A stretch of DNA of 64,000 nt from Quillaja saponaria (Eukaryota > Streptophyta > Magnoliopsida > Fabales > Quillajaceae). The notes below the pieces were generated by a model. It saw only the letters and a program-made list of their open reading frames with translations, was not told the DNA's origin and ran no database searches. The stretch covers positions 5,766,001 to 5,830,000 of the forward strand of contig CM055611.1 of the NCBI GenBank assembly GCA_029379385.1. The letters run 5' to 3'. Position 1 is the stretch's first letter, and each line of letters begins with the position of its first letter. This document shows, one piece after another, positions 1 to 12,300 of the stretch. The translations under genes were made by a program, and so were the position numbers.

Positions 1-82
1 CAAAATAACAATGTCACCTGAAAACCACCACTCTCTTTGACTAAGACAGAAAAAAAAGAAAAAAAAAAGGAGAAAAGGATTA

Positions 83-310
83 TGTTTCTATTGTAATGAC
101 AAATTTAGTATGGGGCATAAATGCAAGAATGGTCAAAGCTTAATAGCCATTGCTATAGAGGAAGAAGAGGTAACAGAAGAATTGGAGGAAATTATGGATT
201 TTTTTGAGTATGTACCAGAAAAAGTAGATGAGGAAGCTATTATATCTGTTCTTGTACTTACAGAGTTCTTGAGCTACAATAGTTTGAGCAAAGGAGATTT
301 CAGACCATGA
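83..310 (+). pseudogene. gag zinc-knuckle remnant of the first gypsy element
   Basis: The frame reads CFYCNDKFSMGHKCK at 83-127, the CCHC-type knuckle found in plant Ty3/gypsy Gag just before the protease. An acidic Glu-rich stretch follows, then a stop at 310. The matrix and capsid parts of Gag are outside the window. In an intact element this domain binds the genomic RNA during packaging. Confidence 0.7.
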
Positions 311-1026
311 AAGTGACAGGAAAAGTGACGGGAACTGTTAAAAAATAGAAGATTTGCATCCTTTTGACAGTAGTACTCAAAAGTTTATTGACTTGCATTT
401 GGCTAAAAGGCTAGGTTTGAAATTAGTGCAAATCAAAGAGAAAGAGGTTATGGTAGTTAGTGGAGACAAGCTACTGATATCAACTGAATGGAAACTGTTA
501 CAATTAATGGTCCATGTCTAGTGTCATCTTTCAGGCAGACTTCTTAGTCATGCCATTGGGAGATTATGGTATAGTGCTAGGCATACAATGATTGTCCACA
601 ATGGGAGACATAAAGTGGAGTTTCTAGAAACTCACCTTGGAGTTTGAGTGGAACCAGAAACCAATCAAATTGCAGGGTCAATCTAATGCCATTGTCAGCA
701 TGACTAAGAGCAGCAAACCAAGATTGCACTCAGTGTAGAAAAGTACTTGTTTCCTGATACAAGTAAGAGCTATATAGGAGGTAGACAACACTGACATTGT
801 GGGCAAAATGCTTTTCTGTGTCACCCACTAGAAAGGAGACTCACAACCAAGAACTAAACAAGCTGCTGAAGGAATTTGATATGGTCTTTGAAATACCTAA
901 ATGACTGCCACCTAAAAGATCCTTTGATAACAAAATTGTATTGAAAAAAGGGGCTGAACTATTCATCTGAGGCCCTATAGATATAGACCACTGCAGAAAG
1001 ACATAATTGAGAAGCTACTTAAGGAG

Positions 1027-1449
1027 ATGTTGGACAACAAGGTTATCAAGGCCAGCTGCAGTTCATTTGCTTCTCTAGTAGTGTTAGTAAAACAAAAAGA
1101 TGACACTTGGAGATTTTGCATTGATTACAGGAGGCTAAACAACTTGACAGTAAAGAAAAAGTTTCCAATTCCCCTTATTGAACAATTACTAGATGAGTTA
1201 TATGGAGCAAGATATTTTTCCAAGTTTGATTTGAGGAGTAGTCACCATCAAATCAGAATGGAACCCAGAGATATTCACAAGATTGTATTTAAGACTCATG
1301 AGGGCCTATATGAGTTTGTGGTTATGCCTTTTGGCTTAACCAATGCACCACTAACATTTCAAGGCCTAATGAACGAGATTTTCAAACCTCTATTAAGGAA
1401 ATTTGTGTTGATCTTCTTTGATGACATTCTAGTCTATAGCAAGTCATAG
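1027..1449 (+). pseudogene. Reverse-transcriptase domain of the first gypsy element
   Basis: About 140 codons are open and read as a gypsy reverse transcriptase. Visible motifs in order are [22 protein letters not shown] (the first catalytic Asp), MPFGLTNAP and FFDDILVYS, the YxDD box with Phe in place of the first Tyr. Both Asp of the box are kept. The frame stops at 1447-1449 (TAG) just after the box, so the domain is cut from RNase H by one stop and a short gap. The ATG at 1027 is only the first Met of the open stretch, since the protein would come from a polyprotein. Homologous sequence starts further upstream, near 960. Confidence 0.9.
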
Positions 1450-1485
1450 GAAGAACACTTGTTACATTTAAGAAAAGTACTGTAG

Positions 1486-2262
1486 GTGCTTCAAGCCAAT
1501 ATGCTATTTGCCAAGATAAGTAAATGTACTTTTGGCAGCCTGCAAATTGACTACTTAGGTCATAGCATCACTGCTGCAGGAGTTTCTGCTGATCCAAAGA
1601 AGATTGCAGCAATCAACCAGTGGCCTACAACTAGAAATGTGAAGGAATTAAGGAGATTTCTAGGGTTGACAGGTTATTACAGAAGGGTCATTAAAGATTA
1701 TGGTAAAATCAACAAGGATTTGACCAACCTACTTAAGAAGAATGGATTTGAATGGAATCAAGAAGCTGAAGACTCCTTTCATCGTTTAAAGAAATTTATG
1801 ACTCAAGCACTAGTCATGGCTTTGCCTGACTATAAAGAGTCCTTTATTCTGGAAACAATTGCTTCAGGAATAGGCATTAGAGTTATACTAATGCAAAAGG
1901 AACATCCAATAGCATTCTTGAGAAAAGAATTGAGACCTAAGCACCTGGCACTGTCTACATATGAAAAGGAGCTTATTGTTATTGTGTATGCAGTAAGCAA
2001 ATGGAAGCAATACCTTATTAGGAAGCATTTAGTTATAAAAACTGATCAGTGGTTATCCAAACTCGTGGGCTTGGATTATAAAATTCAGTATAAGAAGGGA
2101 AAGGAGAACAAAGTAGCAGATGCTCTATCCAGGGTTCAATATGATTGCAGCAAAAGTCATGAATTTTGTATGCTATCTATGATAACCACAGACCTGGTAA
2201 AAAGAATAGTTACAGCATATCAGCAAGATAACCAGATGCTCAGGTTGATAAATGAGGTATAG
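1486..2262 (+). pseudogene. RT connection and RNase H part of the first gypsy element
   Basis: This 258-codon stretch continues the polymerase. It shows the thumb motif with DYLGHSITAAGVSADPKK, the ELRRFLGLTGYYRRVIKDY signature, and then RNase H-like sequence (ALPDYKESFILETIASG, with the usual Asp in 'TDAS' replaced). LSTYEKELIVIVYAVSKWKQYL and KGKENKVADALSR follow. The changed TDAS motif means the first RNase H catalytic Asp is probably lost. A stop at 2260-2262 separates this part from integrase. Confidence 0.88.
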
Positions 2263-2289
2263 CAAGGAAGAAACCACAGTCATCATATA

Positions 2290-3230
2290 GTAACAAACAA
2301 TAATCAACTGAGAAGAAAAGACAAATTAGTGGTAAGCAAAGATGACAACGTCAGGACAGAATTGTTAAGGCTATTTCGCTCCAGTGCACAAGGAGGGCAT
2401 TCTGGAGTACATGCCACTCTGAAAAGGGTAAGCAGCAACTTCTATTAGAAGGGTATGCAAAAGGCAGTTAGGAGCTTCATAAGGTGCTGCACCACCTACC
2501 AAAGATTAAAAGGTGAAACAATGGCTTCAGCAGAATATGGAACTCCATTTCAATGGATTTCATAGAAGGGCTTTCTAAGTCTGGTGGAAAGACAATAATT
2601 TAGGTCCTAGTAGACAGATTGTCCAAGTTTTCCCACATCTTGGCTTTACAACATCCTTACACAAATTGACAGTAGCCTAAGCCTACATGGACCATATATA
2701 CAAGATTCATGGATGCCCTCAAGAAATTATATCAGACGGAGATCATGTGTTTGTATCCTAGTTCTGGGTGGAACTATTCAGACTTCATCAAGTACAGTTG
2801 AAGCACTCTACAACTTACCATCCTCAGTCAGATGGCCAAACTGAGGTGGTCAATAGATGCATTGAGACTTACCTCAGATGCTTTGTAGGAGATTCACCAA
2901 AACAATGAGCTAAATAGCTTCCCTTAGCTCAATATTTGTACAACACTTCCCATCACACTACCATTAACATGACACTACACCAAGCAATGTTCTGCCAAGA
3001 ACCACCCTCTTATGTAGTTTATACAAGAGGTGACTCCAGTAATGATGTTATTCATAGGTCCCTGGCACCTAGAGAAGCTAGGCTCAAAATGGAATGAAAA
3101 TTCGGGAAGACAAGCACAGAACTGAGAGTATTCCAAGTAGGAGATTGCGTTTATCTCAAACTCAGGCCTTATAAGCAAGGATCCGTTCACCAAATAAGCT
3201 TCCCAAAGCTCTCAGCTAAGTACTATGGCC
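2290..3230 (+). pseudogene. Broken integrase region of the first gypsy element
   Basis: Translating all three + frames gives integrase pieces separated by stops and frameshifts. There is an HHCC zinc-binding segment (GGHSGVHATLKR and a later C-x2-C pair, about 2395-2500). The start of the core follows as MDFIEGLSKSGGKT and DRLSKFSH (about 2550-2640), then [20 protein letters not shown] (about 2825-2885). No open frame covers the whole domain. The D,D,E triad cannot be read continuously, so this integrase is dead. Confidence 0.8.
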
Positions 3231-3238
3231 CTTACAAG

Positions 3239-3550
3239 GTGATAGCAAGAGTTGGAGCAGTAGCTTATGTCTTGGACCTCCCTCTAGATGCAAAAATTCA
3301 TAATGTTTTCCATGTTTCACTATTAAAGAAGCATCATGGCACAATTCCAGTACAACATCAATTGCCTGTGTTTAATGATGAAGAGCACCTCTCGTTCGAA
3401 CCTGCTATTATTATAGATAGAATGATAGTGAAAAAAGGAAATAGAGTTGTAGCTCAAGTACTTGTTCAGTGGTCACGTGGCAACAGAGAAGATTGCATGT
3501 GGGAAGATTACAAATCTTTAAAGCTTAAGTTTCCTCAATTCAATCCTTGA
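3239..3550 (+). pseudogene. Integrase C-terminal and chromodomain-like tail of the first gypsy element
   Basis: The frame contains IHNVFHVSLLKKHHG, the conserved segment at the end of the gypsy integrase GPY/F module. A short chromodomain-like block follows (VLVQWSRGNREDCMWEDY) and ends with KFPQFNP and a stop at 3548-3550. In intact chromoviruses this tail steers insertion toward particular chromatin. The block here is short and has lost typical aromatic residues, so binding ability is doubtful. A purine-rich tract at 3551-3577, the likely polypurine primer, lies between the stop and the LTR. Confidence 0.75.
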
Positions 3551-3580
3551 GGACAAGGATTCGGTGAAGAGAAAGAGTAT

Positions 3581-4009
3581 TGATATGGGGCATTGCATAA
3601 TTTGGCCTATATGGAGTGGGCTACAAAAATTGGGCCACATAAGAAGTCTGAAAAGGGGAGTTTTTAATCAAAATGCAGAGTTTAAGAATAACTGAGTCTG
3701 ATAGTTAGCTTGTCTATTATATTAGTTCAAATACATTAAGTCCAGTTGTAAACAGTTGGACAGTTAGGTTGTATAAAATCCCAATTCATTGTGTAAATCG
3801 ATCATCTTGAAAAATATTTGAAAATGGCTGAAGCTAGAGTTCTCTTTTTCTTTCTTCTTCTTTCTCTCTCATTGTAAATTCAAGAATCCATCTCACAGCT
3901 TGAGATGTTCGCCTGCTAGCGATTTTAGCTTGGATTTTGAGTTTATTTTAGAGTTTAATTTTGTTCAAGGTTCGTAACTGTTCTTTTTTACAAAAAATTT
4001 TTTATAACA
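3581..4009 (+). repeat. Probable 3' LTR of the first gypsy element
   Basis: The segment begins TG right after a purine-rich tract and ends with CA near 4009. It holds a TATA-like box (TATAAAAT near 3774) and a pyrimidine-rich stretch with a TTCGTAACTG tail, as plant LTRs often do. The partner LTR is outside the window, so both borders are estimates and no target duplication can be tested. Confidence 0.5.
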
Positions 4010-5796
4010 CAGTCAATTATTAACTAATCTATTTTGGACAATTGAAGTAATAATTAGTCCACGTCACTCACACCACCACCGCCAATTTTTCAACAGTCTA
4101 AAAGTACAATACATTAGAAATAATCTTAATTATTATAGTTCAATTAATTGATCCGTTGAATCACAATTACTTACTACCCACAAATTTAGTGGATTCATGG
4201 AGCATGACCTATTTATTAACGCAATAATCTTAGAGAGATCATAAACACAATTAAGAGAGGATCAACAGCCCAATTAAAAAAAAAAACTTCTGACTATGAT
4301 GGGAGCATTGAATGATGGGAATCATGGTTTTCTGATAATGTATTCTGCTAAAATCTTCTCAAAATATTCCTTACTGTTTCGTAATGTTAAATTATTCTCC
4401 AACCATATCTGCTAATATAATTCCTTTTCAGTTCATGGCTACACACAATAAGACAAAACTTTCTCCATCCTCATAAATAATATAATATTTTATTACAGGT
4501 GAATGGGATTCAATCTCAGATTATTAGTATATTACTCTAAATAATTTATTATTTAAACTAATGAATACTTACACTACATGTGATATTATACTATATATAT
4601 AACATTAATCATAAAATAAAGTTCTTCATTATTTTATTTCCTTTTTTTTTGTTTCACAATTGTATACTTTTTAACTTGTAATTAAAAGATTATTTTATTA
4701 TAATTCTATTTTATTCTATAATCTTTTTTTTTTTCTTTTATTATTTAGATTGTCTCAACTAATATTCAGGTTATAAAAAACAAAATAATAATTATTTATA
4801 TTATAATGTGCACAATTTCGATAATGACATAAATTTATATGTATATGTTCACGTGAAAATAATTAAATATATAAACTTATTTTTATATCAAATATGACAT
4901 TAAATATTTTGAAACATATCGAGCTATGCTTTGGAAGAAGGAGAGAAAGAATTAGATAAATTACTCATCCACTCTTCATCTTAGTTAAGGTTGTATAATG
5001 TATAGATGAAGAATTTTGGGGATATAATCTTGTAACCCTCACATAGATTTAATTCTTACTTACTAAAATTATGTTGCTGAACTCGAAATATTTATTGGTT
5101 AACTTTATAAATGTTTAGTGACACTAGCACCACTTAACTTAATATAATACTAAGATAAAAAAAATTATAAATTTAAAAAGTTATGTGACTACAGTGGAAT
5201 TTATCTGAGATGTTGTATCATAAATCTTTAATAACTATATATCGACATTCATACAATCTCAATTAGAGATTTAGGGTGATGAGAGCCAAATTAATTACCT
5301 ATCGACATGATTAGCCGTGCTCCTTACTTAATAGGAGAAGCAATAAGCATTTCAATATATATATATATATTTTTTTATCTAAATATAAACATGGGTAGTT
5401 AAATAATGAGTATTTATATCAATAATTTACTTGACACATATATAATATTTATTCATGTCCCATCAAAATTAATAAATACTATTTATGTCAATTATTAAGC
5501 TCCATATCCATTCATTATGCAAGGAATAATTTTTATATTTAATAAATATATTATTCAAAGTTATCTAATTATTTCAGATCCCCACATTGTCTCTTTCTTT
5601 TAAATTAATTATTATTTCGTTTTTATATAAGAGTCCACTATTTTAACTCTAAAATAAAATAATTTTTATTTTTATTTTCTCTCATTTCTAGTAAAATAAT
5701 AAAAATAGGTTTTGATTTTTACTCGAGTATGCCCATGTGCATATCAAGACAGTGAACACATGTGGACATATAAGGTCAAGGTGTTGCATGAGAAAT
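4010..5796. other. AT-rich intergenic stretch, no gene seen
   Basis: No frame here resembles a protein and the stretch is full of A/T runs. Its right part (about 5400-5760) resembles 19290-19480 and 21780-22085, which suggests old copies of the same intergenic DNA. Confidence 0.6.
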
Positions 5797-5805
5797 ATAT
5801 ATTTT

Positions 5806-6649
5806 GGAAAAAGTAATGATAAATTCTATTTTTTTTATTGAAATTTTAAATAAATTGTATAATAAATTTTTATTTTTTATAATTTCTATATTTAAATTTG
5901 TATTCTAAATAAGTCCTAAATTTTATATTAACATTTTTATGTCACTTTTAATCTTATTTTTTACTTTTAGTTTTGAATTAAAAATATTAATTAAGTGGAC
6001 TAATTTTTTTTTTAAAAAAAAAAAACACATTTAATTTAGAAAACTAAAATCTATTACTTAATAATTAGTAGAAAAATAAAATTATTATATAATCATTAAT
6101 GAAAAAATAAAAAAAATCTAAAAATTAATAAAAAGTTCCCATTAACTCCTTTCATATTTTCCTAAACAACATTTTAAAAATATTTTATTTTCAAATTCAA
6201 ATTGAATTATTATTAATTTTTTTCATGATGAGAACTAAAATTAAATAAATCTAAATTCATTTTTAAGAAATTAACAAAGAATAAGTGACATATATATAAA
6301 CCTAAATTTAATTATGAAGATATTTTATTTTTTTTTGAAAAACATATTAAAAGGGATGATGAATTTTTATTAATTTTTAAATGATTTATTCTTCTAATAG
6401 TTATTAAATTATGAATTTTAATTTTTAAATTAAATAATGTTTTTTTTAAAAAAAATAGTCTACTAAATTAATATTACTAATTTAATACTAAAATAAGAAA
6501 AAGGATAAAAATGATTTTAAAATGTCAATATAAAATATAGGACTTATTTAAAAAAAAAGTTTAAAAGTAAGAGTTATGGAGAATGAAAATTTATTATAGG
6601 ACTTATTTAAAATCTCAAAATAAAAGTAAGACTTATCCTTATTTTTTCC
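5806..6649. mobile_element. Mutator-like MITE with long terminal inverted repeats
   Basis: The left end GGAAAAAGTAATGATAA and the right end read in reverse complement (GGAAAAAATAAGGATAAG) start an inverted repeat that can be followed inward for about 350 bp on each side with moderate divergence. A perfect 9-bp direct repeat ATATATTTT lies directly outside both ends (5797-5805 and 6650-6658). Long TIRs with a 9-bp duplication are the mark of Mutator-like elements. No transposase frame is present, so the element is non-autonomous. Confidence 0.85.
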
Positions 6650-6658
6650 ATATATTTT

Positions 6659-8400
6659 TGTTAATGAATAAATGATTTCTTATATATTCAAATGTGGAAT
6701 TAGGAAAAAAGAATTAACTCAAGTACATTAGTTCAATCTTGAAGTTTTAAAAACAATAATTATTAATTTTGAAACATATAAAAATTTACTTATTATTTTA
6801 AGTAAATTTTGTGATTATTTTAGTCGATTGGATAAATCTAATAGCTTAAAGAGAAAGAAAAAAAGTACATTGTACTGGTGGTCAATTTTGGCACTACATT
6901 TTTTGTCTCTACTTGCTTTACACGGTGTTCCTGTCCCTCCCATGTTTAAATTGTTTCAAACTTCAATTATTAAAGTCACTCCCTTTTAAACTTTTAAACT
7001 TTTAAACTTTTTTTTATAATATTTCATTAAACTGAACTACAAGTTAATGATGTAATGATGTATACACTGTCGAATAAAATCCAATTACTACAAAATAAAA
7101 ATAACTAAACATTAAAATAAAAAATTTTATTTATTAGTATTACTTTTAAATAACAATTATATGTGAATTGTACATGTGCACAATTTTGATAATAAGATCC
7201 AAAATGCGTTGGATTGATAATTAAAAATATATGTTCCTTTTATTTATTTTTGATCTCAAATTTTCAAAATTAAAATCTATATAATTTTTCTAATTTAAAA
7301 AATAAATAACTTAACTTTTACTGGTTCAAAATTAATCAATCGATTCTTGTATGTAAACACACAAAATAAAAAAGAAAATCGGTAATGACAAAAATTTGCA
7401 TACGCAAGTAACTTTGTACTGTGCCCAAAATAATTAACGTCCACATCTGTCATTTCTTCACTTTCTTTTTTCTTAATAAACAACGTGCTCTTAGCTTTGA
7501 TACCAACGTGGCCAACGCCACAATTTTTTTATGTAATAAAATACACATCATGTGGCTTTTATGTAATTTATATTAAAATTAAAATTAAATTTTTTTAAAT
7601 CAATTGTTCAATAAAAGATAAATATTACTAAAAATGTAAAAAATAAAAAAATTCATAGATATATAAAAATATCCATTTGTTTTCTCTTTTTCTCACCACC
7701 ACCATTGTTCTCCCATAATCACCACAATTCCTTCGTTTTTTTCATTATCACGATCACATAAACTTAGCCTATAATTAATTTGTTGTAATCGGAGAGCAAT
7801 GAACCATGATTATTTAGATTTGGTTTTGGGAAAGATGGAGTTTTGCGGAGGAATCCATGAACTTATCCCATTTTGAGTTACTACTCAAATCCAAGGAATC
7901 TATCGACATAGTCAATCCTTCATTCAACGATGGGACCATTTACATTTACATTTCAATTAGAATTTTTCTTCCCGAATATGAACTCATAGCACATGAATTT
8001 GATTTCAAATCTCATCCCAGATCTAGGTCTAAAACTACAAGAACTGGATCTGCTCATGTATAAAATGTGACAATTCTTTGTCGTAATAGGGCTACAACCC
8101 AGTCCTCGAGTTACCTTGTATCCAAGGTGGGTTCTCCACCTTGAGCCCGTTGCCAGTTATTGTTGTCCATCTAATTTAAACCAATTGAATAATCTTTTAT
8201 AAACAAACATCTACATAATATCAAGATTTCAAAAGGAAATATAAAAACAAGGCAAAATTATTCATAAGATATTTTAACAAAATTGTTCATAGAAAAACAC
8301 TACTTGTGAAAGAGAACTTGCAGATTTGACAAACAAATTCAAGGAACCTTAAAATGAAAATAACTATTAACACTTAATGAAAATCAGAATTAATTGCCAA
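6659..8400. other. AT-rich intergenic stretch, no gene supported
   Basis: A small open stretch at 7857-8063 (68 codons) has no recognisable domain and looks like chance. A short pyrimidine tract and ordinary A/T runs fill the rest. Confidence 0.5.
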
Positions 8401-8420
8401 TAATGCTACAATTTCATGAG

Positions 8421-8466
8421 GGTATTGGGTATTGGGTATTGGTTATTGGTTATTGGTTATTGGGGT
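8421..8466. repeat. 7-bp minisatellite, TATTGGG to TATTGGT units
   Basis: About six head-to-tail copies of a 7-bp unit are visible. The first copies read TATTGGG and the later ones TATTGGT, so one variant was amplified after a single substitution. This is not the plant telomere repeat TTTAGGG. Confidence 0.8.
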
Positions 8467-9938
8467 TTCCTTTAAAAAGTTTGTGTGATGGTGGTTAGGG
8501 AGGAATATTAAAGGTGGTGGTGACGAAGAGTGAGAAACAAAATGATGTATTCAGCTAACACATAATGTTTGACCGATTAAGTCAGTAGTCCAATCCAAGC
8601 AGAAATATTGTTTTCCATTCAGTCTCCACAGTTCCCCTCGTGAAACTCGACCTATACTTGTAGCATGTTATTTTGGGGTGTCAACAGAATCACTATTTTG
8701 GCAAATTAAAGATATGCTAGATTATTTTGTATTGTCGTTTTGGGTGAAAAGGACGTGGATATATCAATAGTCTAAATTTAAATTTATCACCTTTAACATA
8801 CTTTTGTTCTTTTATGTCTCTTATTGTGTCAGAACTGAATTTTATTCGACTGAGCATCATTAACTTGTAGACTTCAGGCTCATGATCTAAATTAATCGTG
8901 TTTTATAACACGGATATTAGTTGAACCAACAAACATGCTAGTGGGTGCAATAATTATAGAATAGTTTTTTAGTTAATAAACGACAAGGAGAAAGATATGG
9001 CAAGTTGGCTCAATCATGATAAAATCTTCTTTTAGTATAATTCTAAGAATTTGAGACTTATATATAAAAAGAAAAGAATTTTAGTATAATTCGGTTATGT
9101 TGTATAAATAAATTTAAAATTGATATGTTTTTTTATAAATTTAAACAATAATTAATAATTTTACTTGTAAACTAGTTCGAATACTTAAAAATAAATTTAA
9201 TCAGATTTATAAATAAATAATTAAAAGATAATAAAAGGTAGTCATAAAGAATTAAAATTGTAATAAACGTAAAAATGACTAATTATATATCTCTACAAAT
9301 ATTTTAAGTTTTATTCTTTCACACATATTCTCACGTTAATTATGTTAATTATGTGCTAAAGTGTTTTCTATCATGTCAAGTGACCTAAACCATGATTTAT
9401 ATTATTTTTTTAATTTTTTATAATTTAAAATATCATGAATGATTGTAATTTCATTCATTCATATTTAATGACTTTTAAATTAATTAATACAAATCTACTT
9501 ATTTGCACAAATAATAATCCCTTATAATTTCATTCATTCATATTTTAATACAAATCTACTTATTGCACAGAGGGTCTCAAACCGGACTTTACGAATGTGG
9601 GTCATGTAGGTCTCTCACGCACATGGACTGTGGCTGCAAGTCTGCTTAGTTAAAGCACTATAAAGCATTCAGACAAATCATTGTTTTGTAAAAAATAATA
9701 AATAATAATACAAAACAAAAAAGAAAATAAAAAAGAGTTCACTTTAGCCAGAGTTCACTCTAGCTTTTATTGGAATGCATGTCAAAAAAACTAATAATAT
9801 TATGATGTCTTAACGAGTCAAATCATGTGCGTAAGTTCATTTTTTAACTTCAATTGGGATTCAAGGTTTAAAAAGCACGTAATATTATATTGTTTTAATG
9901 AGTCAGAGCATGTACAATGAGCCTAACATATATAATCT
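8467..9938. other. Intergenic stretch with a short direct duplication
   Basis: No coding frame is recognised. A segment around 9446-9508 containing TTTCATTCATTCATATTT and AATACAAATCTACTTATT recurs in shorter form at about 9525-9570, a local direct duplication. Confidence 0.5.
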
Positions 9939-9941
9939 TAA

Positions 9942-10690
9942 GAGAGTGTTTTGGAATAATTTTTCTATAAAATTTAATTCATTTTGAATGAATTTATTTA
10001 AATTTTTATGTTTGGAGTGCATAATGAAAGAGAATTCAATTTATTGTAAATCTTATTTTATAACTTTTTTCTTATTTGAATTCTTATAAAATTTGGTCTG
10101 ATTTGGAAAGAATTCAATTTAACTAAATAATTAAAACATTTTTAAACAAATTTGTCCTTGAATTTGTTTACTTTTTACTTTGACATCATTGTAACCATTG
10201 TACATTTGTGATGACATAATGACCCCTACAAACTCCCACCCCTCTTCTCTTCCATCAATCTGGCTAGTTGGGCTCGTCTCATCCAAAAGGTTTCATGGCC
10301 AACAATTCCATATAATATATTATGCTACATTTTATGACTGGATTTTTTTTTTATTGTTTGTTGTCCTATGTGCTTTATATGAAAATTTAATTTATTTGAC
10401 TACATTGTTCATAAAAATTTCAAATAAATAGTTCAGGAGGTAGAAAAATGAGAGGGATGAACATAAATAGTTAAGTAAACATAAGGGCAACAATGTCAAA
10501 ATATTAAATTAAATTGAATTCTATCATTGATATTAATAATCCAAACAACATAATTGAATTCAATCCAATTTAATTCTTTTAATAAAAAGATTTGTTTCAA
10601 ATACTTAAATAGAATTTAAATTGAACTCAATAGAATTGAAATGAGTTGAATTGAATTAAATTCTTGTATAGATTTGTTCCAAACATATCC
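9942..10690. mobile_element. Tourist-like (PIF/Harbinger) MITE
   Basis: The left end GAGAGTGTTTTGGAATAAT pairs with the reverse complement of the right end, GGATATGTTTGGAACAAAT. TAA flanks both ends (9939-9941 and 10691-10693). A GTTTGG terminal motif and a 3-bp TAA duplication are typical of Tourist-type MITEs. Inner sequence is rich in AATTGAATT-like words and has no transposase. The 77-codon open stretch inside (10198-10431) is taken as chance. Confidence 0.65.
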
Positions 10691-10693
10691 TAA

Positions 10694-11590
10694 AAAAGAT
10701 TGAGAACTTGGTTTATGGCTACTAATAGAACAGGCGTTTGAGATTAATTCAGTACTACGGATGAGTAGAATATTTTGAAAAGATTTAGCAGATTTAATAG
10801 TCAGGAAAACCTAGAGACAGATAGTTAGCAGTATTCAAAAAATAATGTTTCACTTTTATTTTATTATTTTCACCGGACACATTTCCTCGTTCATATGTCT
10901 CATTATTTACTCTACGAGAATTTCACACCATTCAACTCGCAAATTATTCTTATCAATTATGTAATCATCATAAAGGAATTGATATATAAATTATTCTCAC
11001 AAATTTTAAGATTGATTATTTATTTTAAAACTTTTTAAAGAAAAAAATTTAACATTTATTACAATAGTTGATTATTATTTTAGTATTATTTTTATGTATA
11101 AATCATTACTTTTGAAAAGTTTCAATTTCTAAGAAATATATTTATTGCAATTTAACAAGTCCTCTTAGGCCACCTATTATAAAAATTCTTTATTTAATTG
11201 ATATATTTTTGTATATTAAATTAGTTAGTTTAGGTACTAATTACTTTAAATTTCCTCGATATTACTTATTGTGAATTAATTAACTTGTGAGCTACTAAAC
11301 TCATTAGATTCAATAAAATCATGCATATATTTAAAATATCCTTATACTCAAAAGGAGGGTCATTAAAGATAAATTAATATATATTCAACTATAGTTAAAT
11401 TGAGTATAATTTAATTACTTGATATTGATCATTGAATTGTCCAAAGCAGACAGTTTAAGAAAGCAATACAATAATATTCTTTGATTATTCATGCACTTAG
11501 TTGATAAATCAGTAACATTTCTAATCTATGTTCTCTGGGTGCATATTTTAGACATTTTCAATGTCGTGTACTTTGGAGACCACAGAAAAT
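10694..11590. other. Intergenic stretch, nothing recognised
   Basis: AT-rich DNA without a coding frame or clear repeat; it ends at the LTR of the second gypsy element. Confidence 0.5.
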
Positions 11591-11947
11591 TGTCACGGTC
11601 TTAGAAAATCCAATGCTCCCATGTGACACTTAGAACTTTTAGGAATGAAACTCTTTATTGAACACTTAAAGGCTCTTACAATGCTTGGATGCCTTCCAAA
11701 TGAAGTTCCTATACCTATGTATACTACTCCACCTTCTCAACCAACTGTGGAGATCGATTACATCCAACGGCTTATAATGGCTATCTAGAATTCTCTTACA
11801 AAATATCTTAGATATTTTACACATTATAATAAATATCTAGACTCACTACAATATTCCAAAGTATTCTCCATATTCTTGAGTTTTCCAGGCTCCTGTAGAA
11901 TATTCTAGAACTTTCTAGAAAGCTTTAGAACCTTGTGGGCTGTGACA
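11591..11947 (-). repeat. 3' LTR of the minus-strand chromovirus
   Basis: Begins TGTCACGG and ends TGTGACA, giving TG...CA with inverted ends. It matches both LTR copies at 16544-17424 but lacks about 90 bp found in them after the CACTTAGA segment, so it has an internal deletion. A purine-rich tract read on the minus strand (AGGTGGGGGAGAA, 11948-11960) adjoins it and is the likely plus-strand primer. Confidence 0.9.
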
Positions 11948-11959
11948 TTCTCCCCCACC

Positions 11960-12300
11960 TAATCTGGTGACACTCTCTTCTCGACCTTCTCTTGAAATTC
12001 GGCAATCTTGTAGCAAAATTTCCATAAAGAATCTTCATGCTCTCAACTTGCCTCACTATCTGGTTGTCCTTTTCATTTGACCAAATATTCAACATAGCTT
12101 GGTATGGCACCACACTTCGGAATAACTCGATAAGCAAGGATGTAATCTACCTCTTTGTTAAACGAGGTAGTGATAGATGTTGGAGTCCTCTTAGATTCGT
12201 TCCTACTAAGGTCCTCCATGTCGGCATGGTAAGGCTTTAAAAGACTTACACAGAAGACTAGATGAAGGTGAATATTTGGAGGCAACTTTCATCGATATAA
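11960..12300 (-). pseudogene. Chromodomain of the minus-strand chromovirus
   Basis: The minus frame ending near 12073 reads CVSLLKPYHAD, then NKEVDYILAYRVIPKCGA and VEYLVK, the start of a chromodomain. A frameshift follows, and the next frame continues to the end of the domain. In active elements this domain binds modified histone tails during integration. The break near 12075 would separate its halves. Confidence 0.8.

Larger units (their letters stand above)
1..4009 (+). mobile_element. Degenerate Ty3/gypsy LTR retrotransposon, 5' end outside window
   Basis: Gag-pol remnants run in the usual gypsy order: zinc knuckle, protease region, reverse transcriptase, RNase H, integrase, then a chromodomain-like tail, followed by a probable 3' LTR. 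The 5' LTR and most of gag lie left of the window. Reading frames are broken many times by stops and indels, most heavily in the protease (about 340-760) and integrase (about 2300-3230) parts, so the copy cannot make a full polyprotein. The order integrase after RNase H separates it from copia. Family assignment below Ty3/gypsy is not attempted. Confidence 0.93.

Noticed and set aside
7857..8063. 68-codon open stretch as a small gene
   Set aside because: No recognisable domain, no promoter or splice context, and composition like its surroundings.
8421..8466. Interstitial telomere repeat
   Set aside because: The unit is TATTGGG/TATTGGT, not the plant telomere unit TTTAGGG.
10198..10431. 77-codon open stretch
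   Set aside because: It is inside a Tourist-like MITE, has no domain and has low-complexity hydrophobic content.
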